A stretch of 52,982 bases of DNA from Paraliobacillus quinghaiensis (GTDB taxonomy: Bacteria; Bacillota; Bacilli; Bacillales; Amphibacillaceae), in the NCBI RefSeq assembly GCF_003426025.1, contig NZ_QJSH01000019.1, positions 1 through 52,982 on the forward strand. The letters are read 5' to 3'. This document shows positions 37,330 through 46,978 of this stretch, piece after piece (the stretch's first letter is position 1; the number at the start of each line of letters is the position of its first letter). A model generated the notes under the pieces. That model searched no databases. It was not told the origin of the DNA and saw only the letters and a program-made list of their open reading frames with translations. The position numbers and the translations under genes were made by a program.

Positions 37330-38622
37330 TTGAAGGTATTAGGGTTTGATCTATCACCTAAAGAACTAGAAATATTAGAATTAATCTATAAACATCGCGG
37401 TATGAAGGCTGAACAGCTTTATTGTGCATTATATCCTGAAAAGGAGAACCGATTAACGGTAATGAATTTAATGTCGAAAGAAAAACCTAGTCAGATAAAA
37501 GGCATCCAGTCAAGGTATTTAAAGCCATTAAGAGAAAAAGGGTTATTGAGGAAAGCTAGTGTATCTTCTAATCCAGGGAGTTATTCATTTTTAACTAAAA
37601 ATGGACTTGAATTTATTAAGACATACCTTGATATACCTTTAGGTAAGCATGGTACAGGTTTTGGTAGTGATTATGGTGATTTCGATTATGAGTTATACAA
37701 ACCACCCCATAGACGGATTAATCATCACCTGGGATTGATAGATTTATTTATTACCTTAGATAATCTACGAGATTTCTTTCCTCAGTTTGATATTGATTAT
37801 AGAGACAATCGTTATGTTTCTGAGAAATATCCAATCCAATCGTCCGTAAAAGACGATGCGAACCGGAAATACAAAAAGTTTATGCCTGATGCAGAAGTAA
37901 GCATAGGAAGTAAGAGGTATTATGTTGAAATAGATACAGGAACAGAATACTTTGAAGCACTACATGACAAGTTTGTGGGATACGCTAACTACCTTGACTA
38001 TATTCACCAAAGTGGAAGAGCTATAGCAGATGGAATATTGTTTATTACTAATGATCCAAAACCGTTTCAAAGCGTTCGTAGATGGGAGACCATTACTAGA
38101 GCATTCTTTTTTGGAATCAACGGCTGGGAAACATCAGTAAATTTAATTGTGGGTTCATTAGCAGATGTCTATAGCATCGTAATTAAGGAGCAACATAAAT
38201 TAGAAAGTTTCAATGATACCATGTATAAGTTGAAATATTACTTAAATACAGAACAATATAACACAACAGGAATTAAGAAAAGATCTATTGTTAAAAACTC
38301 AAAGATAAAATTCGATAATGTATTTTCAGTTACAGATGGAGATAAGGCATTTGTTTATGAAAGGTGTGATGGCTTTGAGACAATTGGATTTGCTCGTATA
38401 TTAGCATTTAATAGCTCCTATAGTAAGTCGAATATTGAAGTGATTCCAGTGCTCTATTGTTTTAAAGACGATTTTATCCCCATTCCTTATAAAGCATTTA
38501 AGAACCCAGGAGATGCTAAAATACTTTTCGCTAATTTACGTTGGTTAAATGCTTATGACGAACCAAGATGGTACGATGTTGATGGGGAAAGAATGTTGCA
38601 AGGTAACCCATTGAAGCTTTAG
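37330..38622 (+). CDS. Replication-relaxation family protein
   Basis: 430 aa from TTG 37330, which follows GAAAGGAG by 8 bp (the frame opens at 37303). The N-terminus is a winged helix (LGFDLSPKELEILELIYKHRGMKAEQLYCALYP, 3-36). The core FMPDAEVSIGSKRYYVEIDTGTEYFEALHDKFVGYANYL carries the Replic_Relax (PF13814) signature, an endonuclease-like fold. Members are encoded on conjugative plasmids, where they affect copy number or relaxase function. No rep, relaxase or VirD4-like gene is present here, so its role in this place is unclear. Confidence 0.85.
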   Translation: MKVLGFDLSPKELEILELIYKHRGMKAEQLYCALYPEKENRLTVMNLMSKEKPSQIKGIQSRYLKPLREKGLLRKASVSSNPGSYSFLTKNGLEFIKTYLDIPLGKHGTGFGSDYGDFDYELYKPPHRRINHHLGLIDLFITLDNLRDFFPQFDIDYRDNRYVSEKYPIQSSVKDDANRKYKKFMPDAEVSIGSKRYYVEIDTGTEYFEALHDKFVGYANYLDYIHQSGRAIADGILFITNDPKPFQSVRRWETITRAFFFGINGWETSVNLIVGSLADVYSIVIKEQHKLESFNDTMYKLKYYLNTEQYNTTGIKKRSIVKNSKIKFDNVFSVTDGDKAFVYERCDGFETIGFARILAFNSSYSKSNIEVIPVLYCFKDDFIPIPYKAFKNPGDAKILFANLRWLNAYDEPRWYDVDGERMLQGNPLKL

Positions 38623-38738
38623 CAACTACCTAACTTAGATTTTGATGAAATGTCCTTGGTTAGATTAACTCTTTCTTTATATATTGGCAAAATTAAATAT
38701 AATTAAAAAAAGATGGCTGAAGATTACACTTAATAGAC

Positions 38739-38785
38739 AAATGCTCACTTCAAATAGGTTTAGTAAACGTGAGCATTTATCTTTG
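38739..38785 (+). terminator. Terminator-like hairpin
   Basis: AAATGCTCAC (38739-38748) pairs with GTGAGCATTT (38769-38778), followed by ATCTTTG. The loop is 20 nt, so strength is moderate. Confidence 0.6.
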
Positions 38786-38831
38786 AATACATCGCAACAA
38801 TATTCTATGCACTATTAGGAGTAGGTACATT

Positions 38832-39095
38832 TTAGTTCCGTTTTGGTGGAGAAAAACGAAATAACAAGCACAATAGAGTGCAAAATCGCAATGGTTTTGA
38901 GCGCTCTATTTTTTGTTATATCAAAGTTCAACATAAATATTAATCTAAAATAACATAGCAAATCGCACCTCAATTAGTATCATGACAACAGTTATCAACG
39001 TGATAACATGTTTATTTTTTTAACTAAGCAGGTAATTGTTATTTTATGTTAAAATAAATATAGAGTTTGCGAATAATCGTCCTTAAACTATAGGC
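38832..39095 (+). repeat. Promoter-carrying intergenic repeat, copy 1
   Basis: TAGTTCCGTTTTGGTGGAG to CAAAATCGCAATGG and later GGTAATTGTTATTTTATG through TAAATATAGAGTTTG recur nearly unchanged at 47590-47806. The middle differs by indels, and one segment (GCAAATCGCA...) lies in inverted orientation in copy 2. Each copy ends in a promoter and a TTAAACTA-type cassette motif, and each is followed by a small gene. Confidence 0.85.
39036..39064 (+). promoter_or_regulatory. Promoter inside repeat copy 1
   Basis: TTGTTA (39036-39041), 17 bp, TATAGA (39059-39064). The same pair with the same spacing occurs in copy 2. It would drive the gene at 39255. Confidence 0.6.
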
Positions 39096-39127
39096 TGGCG
39101 AATGCTTAACAAGGGTATTCGACATTT
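39082..39127. repeat. Cassette-type hairpin motif
   Basis: CCTTAAACTATAGGCTGGCG followed by AATGC...GGTATTCG, a degenerate inverted repeat (GGCGAATGCTTAACAAGGGTATTCG). It belongs to the family of short motifs that separate the small genes of this region. Confidence 0.5.
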
Positions 39128-39254
39128 CTTAATAGAGTAAAGGGCAGTTTATTTTAAGAGAATGGATTAATTATATGGTGCATTGTGTTAAATTTGAAAT
39201 CCAAAAGCCAAAAAAGTAACATTATTTGCAGAAAATTAGTTTAGGAGAAGTAGT

Positions 39255-39953
39255 ATGTCGATAATGAAAAGCCAATACCTTAAAAAGGAAATCACCAACT
39301 ATAACGTCATTCCTTTAGAAGTCAGTGCGATGAAGATTTCTAATCAACTTTATTTAAATATAGATGAAATTGAAGATTTCTTGAAATATGCAAATGATTC
39401 TAATTCTAATTATGTCTATTATCAATATTCTTACTATAATTTTGAGGAATACATCATTCCCAAAGACTGGTACAGTGAGTATTCGAAAGAATTTAGAACC
39501 GAAATACGTGTACATAATCAACACATCGAATCATTAGATTTCGGCTCACCTAAAAGTTTGACGTTATTTATTCTTCAAAATGGTACTTTCGTGGGAGTGG
39601 AAATAAAAAATCATTGGATTGAAAATCAAGGCATTCATCTAGCAGAAGATACAATAGAATTTATAGAGAATAAATTCTATTGCGAAGTTAAGGAGATCAT
39701 TGTTAACAAGAAGGGACAACAAAAAAAGGATGAAAATCAGTTGAGGGAGATTATCTTTATCGACCCTGAATTTAAACTTTGCAAAAACCAAGAACTTCGA
39801 TATTGGTACTTAGTTGAATTACTTGAAAAAGAAAATATGAAGAAATACGATTATTTGGTCCAGCCACCTGGGATACCTCATAGGGGTAAGGTGAAGATGT
39901 TTATGGATAAAACTTGGGAACTTTTTAAAGAACGAAAAAGGCAATATGACTAG
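39255..39953 (+). CDS. Unknown protein
   Basis: 232 aa, acidic/neutral, no signal peptide, no membrane segment. Segments such as YVYYQYSYYNFEEYIIPKDW and YDYLVQPPGIPHRGKVKMFM are not known to me. AGGAGA lies 6 bp before ATG 39255. It is headed by the repeat promoter. It may be an immunity or effector-type protein of the accessory region, but nothing in it shows that. Confidence 0.65.
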   Translation: MSIMKSQYLKKEITNYNVIPLEVSAMKISNQLYLNIDEIEDFLKYANDSNSNYVYYQYSYYNFEEYIIPKDWYSEYSKEFRTEIRVHNQHIESLDFGSPKSLTLFILQNGTFVGVEIKNHWIENQGIHLAEDTIEFIENKFYCEVKEIIVNKKGQQKKDENQLREIIFIDPEFKLCKNQELRYWYLVELLEKENMKKYDYLVQPPGIPHRGKVKMFMDKTWELFKERKRQYD

Positions 39954-40161
39954 TCTTATTAAGCAAAAGGATGCATTAGTAGAACAAGGAGCTGTTGGTG
40001 TCAAGATCCAATTGCTTGTGGATCTGCGACGCAGAAAAGTGGGATAAATTTGATAATGCTGATGTTCGTAAAGTAATTGGAAGTATCAATAGGGTTAACC
40101 TATGTTAATATTCCGAGATTTTTAAAATGACAATATGAAACTATTATAGGAGAGTCCTAAA

Positions 40162-41169
40162 ATGAAAAAGAAAATGAACTATTTAATCTTATTTTTAACG
40201 ACCATCTTAATGGTTGGTTGTACCAACGTAGAAGATGCACCCATTACAGATGAAGAAACAGAACCACAAGAAGTAACTACAGATAATTCAACTAAGGAAA
40301 GTGAAACAGACGGAGAAACAAATTCACAAGAAGGAACCACATCTAATACAAATGGAAATAGTGAAAAGGAAGAAGATACCACTACGGTTGTTGATGAACC
40401 AGTAGTAGAGGAAATAACAAACGAAACAAATAATGACCTGTTTTCAGGATACGAACTAATAGAGGTAGATGGTGGTGATTTAAGCGGAGATCGAGAATCA
40501 AGTGTTGTAGTAGATGTAGGATATGGCAACAGGGAGTACTGGGCATTCACTAATGAGAATGGTCAGTTAGTGAGAGTGATTGCTAAAGAAATTATTCTAC
40601 AAGATGACAGTACAGAACCAGTCCTATCAACTGGTAGATACTTCTCTGACGAGGCTAAAGTTCCAGGTGTCGAAAGTGATGTATTAGATGAGGGTCATGT
40701 TATTGCTGACTCTTTAGGAGGTGTATCAAATGCTTATAATATTACACCTCAAGAAAGTACACTTAATCGACATGGTGACCAAGCGTACATGGAGGATGCG
40801 ATACGTAACGCAGGAGGTGCAACTAATTTTGAAGCAGTCATTTCTTACTCGGATACGAAAACGCAAATACCTTCAAAGTATCAGTATTCGTACACTATAA
40901 ACGGTAATGAAGTTGTAGATACGTTTGATAATGTAAATCCCGATGAAGTTAATGAGTCGTTAGGTTTAACAGATAGTAACGAATCTACTAGTTCAGATAA
41001 CTCTAGTTCTGAAGAAAAAGGAGATGTTTCTAGCGTTGATACTAATGGTAATGGACAGGTGACAATTAAAGAAGCAAAAGCAGCTGGTTTCAGCATGCCA
41101 ATAATGAGTGATCATTGGCTATACCCCTATATGCGAGATAATGATGGAGATGGTATGGTTGGAGAGTAA
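40162..41169 (+). CDS. Secreted lipoprotein with DNA/RNA non-specific endonuclease domain and Ca-binding loop
   Basis: 335 aa. Lipobox LMVGC (Cys20) after a hydrophobic signal peptide; then a Thr/Glu/Ser-rich linker (about 24-88). The NUC-type endonuclease domain shows DEGHVIADSLGG (His as general base, at about 174-185) with NAYNITPQ and a later Asn (Mg-site). The C-terminus carries EF-hand-like loops DTNGNGQVTIKE and DNDGDGMVGE, as in excalibur proteins. It would degrade DNA or RNA outside the cell, attached to the membrane. Ribosome-binding site AGGAGAG. Confidence 0.82.
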   Translation: MKKKMNYLILFLTTILMVGCTNVEDAPITDEETEPQEVTTDNSTKESETDGETNSQEGTTSNTNGNSEKEEDTTTVVDEPVVEEITNETNNDLFSGYELIEVDGGDLSGDRESSVVVDVGYGNREYWAFTNENGQLVRVIAKEIILQDDSTEPVLSTGRYFSDEAKVPGVESDVLDEGHVIADSLGGVSNAYNITPQESTLNRHGDQAYMEDAIRNAGGATNFEAVISYSDTKTQIPSKYQYSYTINGNEVVDTFDNVNPDEVNESLGLTDSNESTSSDNSSSEEKGDVSSVDTNGNGQVTIKEAKAAGFSMPIMSDHWLYPYMRDNDGDGMVGE

Positions 41170-41638
41170 GCCTCTAGAACTTTGAGACAAAATAAATGAA
41201 CGAAAGAACATTTTCATTGTTTGACGATTTATAACAATTTTGCGAATGAGTATCTGTACAGGAACAACTGAAGTTAATGGTCATATCATTTAATTTATAT
41301 GGTGAAAATATAATTATTTTTCATGATCGGGTCTTTAGTTCAACAACTCTAATATCTAGTATGAGCCAAAATATACATTATTCTATTTATTAAAATGTAT
41401 ATTTTGGCTCTTTGTTATTCACAATTCCCTATAAAATCATGACTATGATTAACTGATGCCTTGTTAATTTAAAAAGAGAAAGATAATTTCCAATAAAGTG
41501 TGTCAGTTAATTTAGCGGAAACAGTTTCATTCTAGATGACGGTCACACTACTCTAACTAAGTGGATTTAATTAATATAATTTCTGTTGAATATTATAGGG
41601 TGTTTTAGGATAAGTTGGTTGCTAGGAGGTGGAATCTA
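41170..41638. other. Non-coding stretch with a terminator
   Basis: It contains the long hairpin GAGCCAAAATATACATT (41363-41379)/AATGTATATTTTGGCTC (41394-41410) followed by TTTG, probably the terminator of the nuclease lipoprotein gene. A GTCAGTTAATTTAGCGGAAA motif near 41500 resembles the cassette motifs weakly. Confidence 0.5.
41363..41415. terminator. Long-stem terminator
   Basis: A perfect 17-bp stem with a 14-nt loop; T-rich on both sides, so it may work in both directions. Confidence 0.7.
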
Positions 41639-43762
41639 GTGGTCAAAAATAAAAGTCTCGATACTCTTTATCAGAAACTATTAAATAAACTTCAAAAAAA
41701 AGTAAAAATAGATTGGGAAGCAGTATTTGATAAAGAAAAGGAAATCTTTTTAAAAAAATTGAAGAGTGAGTTAAGTGAAGTCCCAGTTGTTAAAGGTTGG
41801 ACAAAAGGTAAACCTATTACTAAAACTCACCCCAATATATTAAAAATATGGTCAAAAGCAAATGAAGATCTTGGTATTTTTCCTGAAAACTTTTCTGCTG
41901 GGACCCCTAAGCAGTGCGCAATTTTTAACTGTCCAAGAAATCCTCAGCACCCCCCGTATATTAAAAGAATTTTTTTAGTAGCTAATAAAGGTCAAGATTG
42001 TCCTTATTGTAAAAATTCAAAACTATGTCTTGAGAATTCATTCGGATATAAAAATCAAGCTTTTTTGCCTCTATGGATATCAAACGAAAATGATTATACA
42101 CCATTTCATTTCAATGTCTCTTCATCTTACCAAGCTGCAATTTTATGTGGTGATTGCAAAAAAGAAGCTTTGAAGCATAAAATAACTAATTTAAGAGATA
42201 TACGCTATTGCTCAAACTGCAAAAACAATAATAGGAAAATTGGTACAATTAAAAAAAATAAGTATCCCAAATTAGAGCGCTTATACGATGATTTATGGAT
42301 GAATTTATTAAAAGGAAATTCTATAGATTGGGAAAAAGTAACTAAACAAGAAGAAAAAATATTAACTGAAGAAATATTAAGTAGTAATTTTAAAAAATTA
42401 AAGAAAATAAAATTAAAATTTACTCCAATCAGTGAATCTCATCCTAAATTAATTAAAGAGCAATGGCATACTGAAATTAACGATTTATTAGGGCTAAAAC
42501 CAGATGACATTCCTGCAGGTTCTTCTCAATTTGCCGTCTTTTTTTGCGGAAGAAAGGATTTAAATCATCCTCCTCACCTTTCAAGTATTGCTAATAAAGT
42601 TTATCATAGTCAAGGTTGTCCATTTTGTACAAGTAATAAGGTATGTTTAACTAATTCTCTAGCATTCAATTCCCCTAACATTGCGTTAACTTGGAATAAT
42701 GAATTAAATAATAAAGGAATTAATCCTTTTAAAATTACACCAGGCGGAAGTAAATATAAGTATTATTGGTATTGTCCTGAATGTAATAATGATAAATGGT
42801 ACACGACTCCCAATGATCGTAAAAAATACAATTCTTGTAATAAATGTAGAAAAGGTTATAGCACATCATTTCCAGAACATGCAATATATTTTTACTTAAG
42901 GCGACTATTCAAGAATTGTGAGAACAGAGCTCTATTGGATGGATTTGAAATTGATGTTTTATTACAATCGTACTCAGTAGGTATAGAGTACAATGGTGAG
43001 TATTTTCATCATAATAAAAAAAAAGCAGATGCTCATAAACTTAGGGCAATGGAGGGGAAAATTGATTTACTTATAATAAAAGAGTCGGATAAAAAAATAT
43101 TCCATAATTCAAAAAGACAATTTGTCCATAAAGTATCTAAAGGTTATGGATCAAAAGAGTATTTTAACACACTTGAAGAATGCATAAAAAAATGCATACA
43201 TTATATTCTTAAAAAAAACCATAATATTACAAGGGTTGGTGAGTTTGATATTGATATAAAACGGGATCAATATATAATTCAAAAGGAAATTTCTCATAAA
43301 TTGGATAACCATATTTTTCAAACTCATCCTTGCTTGAAAAGTCACTGGGATTTCGAAAGAAATAATAAGAACGGTATAAAACCAGAATCTTATACTTTTG
43401 GATCAAACAAATTTGCTTATTGGAAGTGTGAATGTGGGGAGACGTATAAACGTTACATTAAGACTATGAGTTATTCTAATAAAATAATTGGTTGCGATGA
43501 TTGTAGAAAGAAATACTTTGCAAAAAAAATTGGGAGTTACCAAAGTACAATAAGTACAGTAGAAAAAAAAGATAATATAACTCAAACACATCCACAAATT
43601 AAATACATGTGGGACTATGAATTAAATGGAGAAATAAAACCTGAATATTTTAGAAGAGGATCTGCGAAAGAGGTTTATATGAAAATTAATGGAGAAACCA
43701 AATATATAAAGATTCATAATGCTATTAAAATTATTGAAAAGTCCTCAAACAAATTAATTTGA
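41639..43762 (+). CDS. Zinc-ribbon protein with embedded PD-(D/E)XK (Vsr-like) nuclease
   Basis: 707 aa. Several zinc-ribbon units of the DUF4379 type alternate (THPNILKIW ... CPYCKNSKLCLENS; then CPFCTSNKVCLTNS; CNKCRKG; CECGETY ... CDDCRKK). In the middle lies a nuclease core: FPEHAIYFYLRRLF, FEIDVLLQSYSVGIEYNGEYFH and KIDLLIIKESD, the Vsr-like/PD-(D/E)XK order (Glu, Asp, Glu-x-N-Gly). Such proteins are predicted homing- or defence-type endonucleases. GTG 41639 was chosen since AGGAGG is 9 bp upstream. It is a single gene with its own terminator. Confidence 0.75.
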   Translation: MVKNKSLDTLYQKLLNKLQKKVKIDWEAVFDKEKEIFLKKLKSELSEVPVVKGWTKGKPITKTHPNILKIWSKANEDLGIFPENFSAGTPKQCAIFNCPRNPQHPPYIKRIFLVANKGQDCPYCKNSKLCLENSFGYKNQAFLPLWISNENDYTPFHFNVSSSYQAAILCGDCKKEALKHKITNLRDIRYCSNCKNNNRKIGTIKKNKYPKLERLYDDLWMNLLKGNSIDWEKVTKQEEKILTEEILSSNFKKLKKIKLKFTPISESHPKLIKEQWHTEINDLLGLKPDDIPAGSSQFAVFFCGRKDLNHPPHLSSIANKVYHSQGCPFCTSNKVCLTNSLAFNSPNIALTWNNELNNKGINPFKITPGGSKYKYYWYCPECNNDKWYTTPNDRKKYNSCNKCRKGYSTSFPEHAIYFYLRRLFKNCENRALLDGFEIDVLLQSYSVGIEYNGEYFHHNKKKADAHKLRAMEGKIDLLIIKESDKKIFHNSKRQFVHKVSKGYGSKEYFNTLEECIKKCIHYILKKNHNITRVGEFDIDIKRDQYIIQKEISHKLDNHIFQTHPCLKSHWDFERNNKNGIKPESYTFGSNKFAYWKCECGETYKRYIKTMSYSNKIIGCDDCRKKYFAKKIGSYQSTISTVEKKDNITQTHPQIKYMWDYELNGEIKPEYFRRGSAKEVYMKINGETKYIKIHNAIKIIEKSSNKLI

Positions 43763-43772
43763 GGGCTTTTAT
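43737..43772 (+). terminator. Terminator overlapping the stop codon
   Basis: AAAAGTCCTCAAA/TTTGAGGGCTTTT forms the stem, and the TGA stop lies in its 3' arm. It is followed by TATTTTT. Confidence 0.8.
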
Positions 43773-44297
43773 TTTTGAAATTCATTTTCGAGTAGTAGAG
43801 AAGATAGAACGGATTTTTATATCAGTTAGAGACATCCTATTATTTGGATGATTCTTGTGTTTTCGTATCTATTCAATAAAATCCCCCTTAGTTTTCACCT
43901 TATAGGTCATAATAGTTCTTAAAATTTTTATTTTAAATTTAATAATTTTGATAGCCATTTTTTCTCCTTTTGCGATTAGATAAAGTAATTAAAGCAAAGT
44001 ACAGTATAGAAGAATTATGATAATTTGTTGATATCAAATATCTGTCCATTCGACAAAAACATGTGGTAATAGTGTAAGGCTAAGATAGAAATCCATTTAG
44101 ATAGTTTAAATGTTAATTTTATTTCTATTGTGAATTTTCACTTTAAAAAGAGGAGATTTGACATTTTATGACGAAATAAGTTATAAAAATAAGGGTAAAA
44201 ACGGTAATGTATCCAGTATTTTATAAAAGAAATATTTCTTGCAAAAAGGGGAGCAACTTAGTTTATTTTAATTATCTTACTTATAGGTGGTAGTTCT
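43773..44297. other. Non-coding stretch
   Basis: About 525 bp of AT-rich DNA without a supported gene, strong repeat or clear regulatory site. It ends with the leader of the recombinase-like gene (GGTGG before ATG 44298). Confidence 0.5.
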
Positions 44298-45128
44298 ATG
44301 ATAGGTGAAGAATTAGTGTTGTTTAGAAAGTGGATGTCAAACCAAGATAAAGCGATTAAAACGATAAAGGAGTATTCAAATTCTATTGATTGTTTTAACG
44401 ACTATCTACAGAAAAATAAATGTAGTCTGCTTTCGTTTAAGAAAGAAGATGCAATTAATTTCATAGAAGAAAAAAACAAAGAGAGTAAGAGTAAAGTAAT
44501 CCTTAATCGTTATATAGCATCTGTAAATGCTTACTATGAGTTTAAAGAAGAAAACATCAGGCTTTCAATGAAAATGCTTATTGTAAGTGACATTCCAGCT
44601 GTCAATTCTAAAAAAATAACTATAATTAGTAAAGATGTTCAAGATTTAATGTATAAGTACGCCAATAAAACTTGGAAAAAGAGAAATATTTCTATGATAT
44701 TATTAATTTTAGAAACAGGTATCAAATTATATGAATTAGTTGCATTAAATAGAGATGATCTTCACGTTATTAATGATAATCCTTATGTAACAATTAGAGG
44801 AAAGATAAGTAGAAATTTGCCAATATCTGAAGAATTATATTCCACTATCCTTAAATCATATAAAACAAGTGGATATAGCGGTGAATCCATGTTTAGTTCT
44901 CAGTTAAACAATAGGTGTAGCAGGCAGGCAACTGCGACAATCTTTAGTAATTATGGTCTCACAAGTCAAATTTTAAGGGATACCTACATATATAACCTAA
45001 TTAACAGTGGTGTAGATACTTATAATATAGCTCAACTTGCTGGAATAACTACATCAGATCAGATGATTTCTAAGTTTTATAATTGTGAATATAAATTTAT
45101 TAATAAATTCTTAGAAGTTCAGAATTGA
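44298..45128 (+). CDS. Tyrosine-recombinase homologue lacking catalytic residues
   Basis: 276 aa with a SAM-like core-binding domain (5-85) and a XerC-like catalytic fold (from about 110). Compared with the family, Arg-I is Lys143 (ETGIKLYEL for TGLRxSEL), the HxxR histidine is Gln224 (QILRD), and the second His is Ile250 (LAGIT for LGH). Lys169, Arg227 and Tyr261 remain. The protein is therefore probably a DNA-binding paralogue or a very divergent recombinase. It is followed 37 bp later by 45166. It may belong to the cassette region. Confidence 0.78.
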   Translation: MIGEELVLFRKWMSNQDKAIKTIKEYSNSIDCFNDYLQKNKCSLLSFKKEDAINFIEEKNKESKSKVILNRYIASVNAYYEFKEENIRLSMKMLIVSDIPAVNSKKITIISKDVQDLMYKYANKTWKKRNISMILLILETGIKLYELVALNRDDLHVINDNPYVTIRGKISRNLPISEELYSTILKSYKTSGYSGESMFSSQLNNRCSRQATATIFSNYGLTSQILRDTYIYNLINSGVDTYNIAQLAGITTSDQMISKFYNCEYKFINKFLEVQN

Positions 45129-45165
45129 CGTTATACAACTACAATGATTCGAGGAGAATAAGATA

Positions 45166-45618
45166 ATGAGTGATACTATCAAGTTAACAAAGGAAGATTT
45201 ATATAGCTTTAAAACTGATAGAAAGGAAGCTATTAAATTAATTAGATACTACGCAGCACAATATGAAAGTAAAGTTCATTATGATGAACTAGGCCCGAGT
45301 TGTGTTGCCTCAGCTACAAAGACAGTTGACACTATAATTGGTTCTTCGTATTATTTGCAAGGTTATTTTATTATGCCTGACGAGATAAATGTTGAACGAT
45401 TAGTAAGGTGGTTCAGAAAAAATAGAGATTATGATTTCGAAAAATCAGTAATAACTTTTTACTTTTCTATTTATATAAAAAGGAAGATTAACCAATTGTA
45501 CAAGGATATTAATAATAATAGACTTGGCACTTCAGTTGTTATTGCAGGTACAACATTAAAAGAATTCGAAAGAGAATGTAACGTTCGTAATCAAGAAGGG
45601 GTAAAACTAATTCGGTAA
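45166..45618 (+). CDS. Unknown protein in an operon with the recombinase homologue
   Basis: 150 aa, soluble and helical, basic towards the C-terminus (FYFSIYIKRKINQLYKDINNNRLG). Residues 35-65 contain the conserved-looking LGPSCVASATKTVDTIIGSSYYLQGYF. Not recognised. CGAGGAG precedes the ATG. As an operon partner it could be a DNA-binding accessory subunit. A cassette-like motif (TTGAACTAAAGGGATGCGC) lies just after it at 45648-45666. Confidence 0.6.
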   Translation: MSDTIKLTKEDLYSFKTDRKEAIKLIRYYAAQYESKVHYDELGPSCVASATKTVDTIIGSSYYLQGYFIMPDEINVERLVRWFRKNRDYDFEKSVITFYFSIYIKRKINQLYKDINNNRLGTSVVIAGTTLKEFERECNVRNQEGVKLIR

Positions 45619-45838
45619 AATACCTTTGTTGCAAACTCTTTACCTGATTGAACTAAAGGGATGCGCTTTAAATTATATTTATTCACGGAATTAGTATTAT
45701 TGTTCAGTTTCCAATTATATTATCCAATCACCAAAAAATATCAGGAAGAGTCTTTTGATTATTATTGAGGTATGTGGGATAGTTTTTATGGGCACTAAAA
45801 GCTGAAATAATTTATTTGTTATTAAGAGGAGATGCGAA

Positions 45839-46978
45839 ATGAAAAAACTTGTTTTTAAACAAGGGGATTCGATAATAAAGACAGCTGAAAATCACTTGAT
45901 TAAGAAAAGAATAAAGAGGAAAGTGTTTATGCTGTTAGCATTATTGTTACTTTTTGTAGTAGGGTGCGGAACAGATCAAGCAGTAGAAGGTGAAGAAAAG
46001 GCAAAAAATCAAAGTGAAACAACTACAGAGGATAATGATTCATCTGAAACGAGTGAGTTGAAGCAGCCAAGTGTTGTGATGAAAGACAATTTAACAACCA
46101 ATGAGGAAGAAACTGAAAATACAGGTGAAGAAGAAAATAATGAAAAAGAGCAGCAGGTAAAGCAAGAAGCTAATAAAGAGCAAGAAGAAACCCCAAAAGA
46201 AGAACCGATTGAAGAAAAGAAAGAAAAGGTTCAAGAAACTGATGCTTCTAGTGATGAAAAAGAAGAACCAAAAGAAGAAGTAAAAGAACGTGATACTTCT
46301 AATGATAAAAAAGAGGAACCGACTGAAGAAGTAACTGAAGAATCAAAAGAAGAAGTTAAGGAAGAACGTGATACATCTAACGATAACAAGGAAGAAGTGA
46401 AAAGCATCATAGCTTTTAATAAATTGTTTCCTATACGTCAAAGTAACACTGTTTCAAGTGAACAGCGACTAAAGGATCATAATAATACGTTGGAATATCC
46501 TGAAATGAAATATTATGTTGATCAACTTAATAAGGGTTTTGGTAATTGGGTAAAAGGGGCTTATAATTGGGATTATCGAAATACTAACAATAAATCTAGT
46601 TATCTAGCTTATCGTGGTGGGGGTTATTTCTATGATGGAAAGCCTATGTCAGCAAATGAACAATATAATGCTATTTATCAAAAAATTAAAGAATATCAAT
46701 TTGTTATTAATTCTTCATTTAATTATAAGTATGAAGATATTTTTGTACATTCTACAAGAGGTGGTTACACCATTCACGGTGTAATGTCATTTAATTATAC
46801 AAGTAATAACGGATCGAAGATAGAAGGGTTGCAAGCAGGAAAAACTTATAACGTTCGTGTCGAGGTAGAAATGAATTATGCAACACTAAAATCAACAGAT
46901 AATTGGAATTTTTGGAATTATGGTGATTATGGTCTATTAACTATTACAGACGAACATTTTGTTAGTTCCTTTAATTAA
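45839..46978 (+). CDS. Lipoprotein-like protein with long acidic repeat region
   Basis: 379 aa. A basic n-region of about 28 residues precedes the hydrophobic stretch FMLLALLLLFVVGC, whose lipobox FVVGC puts the modified Cys at about 43; the n-region is unusually long. Residues 50-190 are Glu/Lys/Thr-rich with loose repeats (KEEVKERDTSNDKKEEP, KEEVKEERDTSNDNKEE), a flexible wall-spanning stalk. The globular C-terminus (about 190-379) is rich in Tyr/Asn/Trp and not recognised. AGAGGAG lies 6 bp before ATG 45839. Extracellular; function unknown. Confidence 0.75.
   Translation: MKKLVFKQGDSIIKTAENHLIKKRIKRKVFMLLALLLLFVVGCGTDQAVEGEEKAKNQSETTTEDNDSSETSELKQPSVVMKDNLTTNEEETENTGEEENNEKEQQVKQEANKEQEETPKEEPIEEKKEKVQETDASSDEKEEPKEEVKERDTSNDKKEEPTEEVTEESKEEVKEERDTSNDNKEEVKSIIAFNKLFPIRQSNTVSSEQRLKDHNNTLEYPEMKYYVDQLNKGFGNWVKGAYNWDYRNTNNKSSYLAYRGGGYFYDGKPMSANEQYNAIYQKIKEYQFVINSSFNYKYEDIFVHSTRGGYTIHGVMSFNYTSNNGSKIEGLQAGKTYNVRVEVEMNYATLKSTDNWNFWNYGDYGLLTITDEHFVSSFN

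Noticed and set aside
33092-38622. A conjugative-plasmid module around the replication-relaxation gene
   Set aside because: No relaxase, VirD4/TraG-type ATPase, VirB-type gene or rep gene is present in the window.
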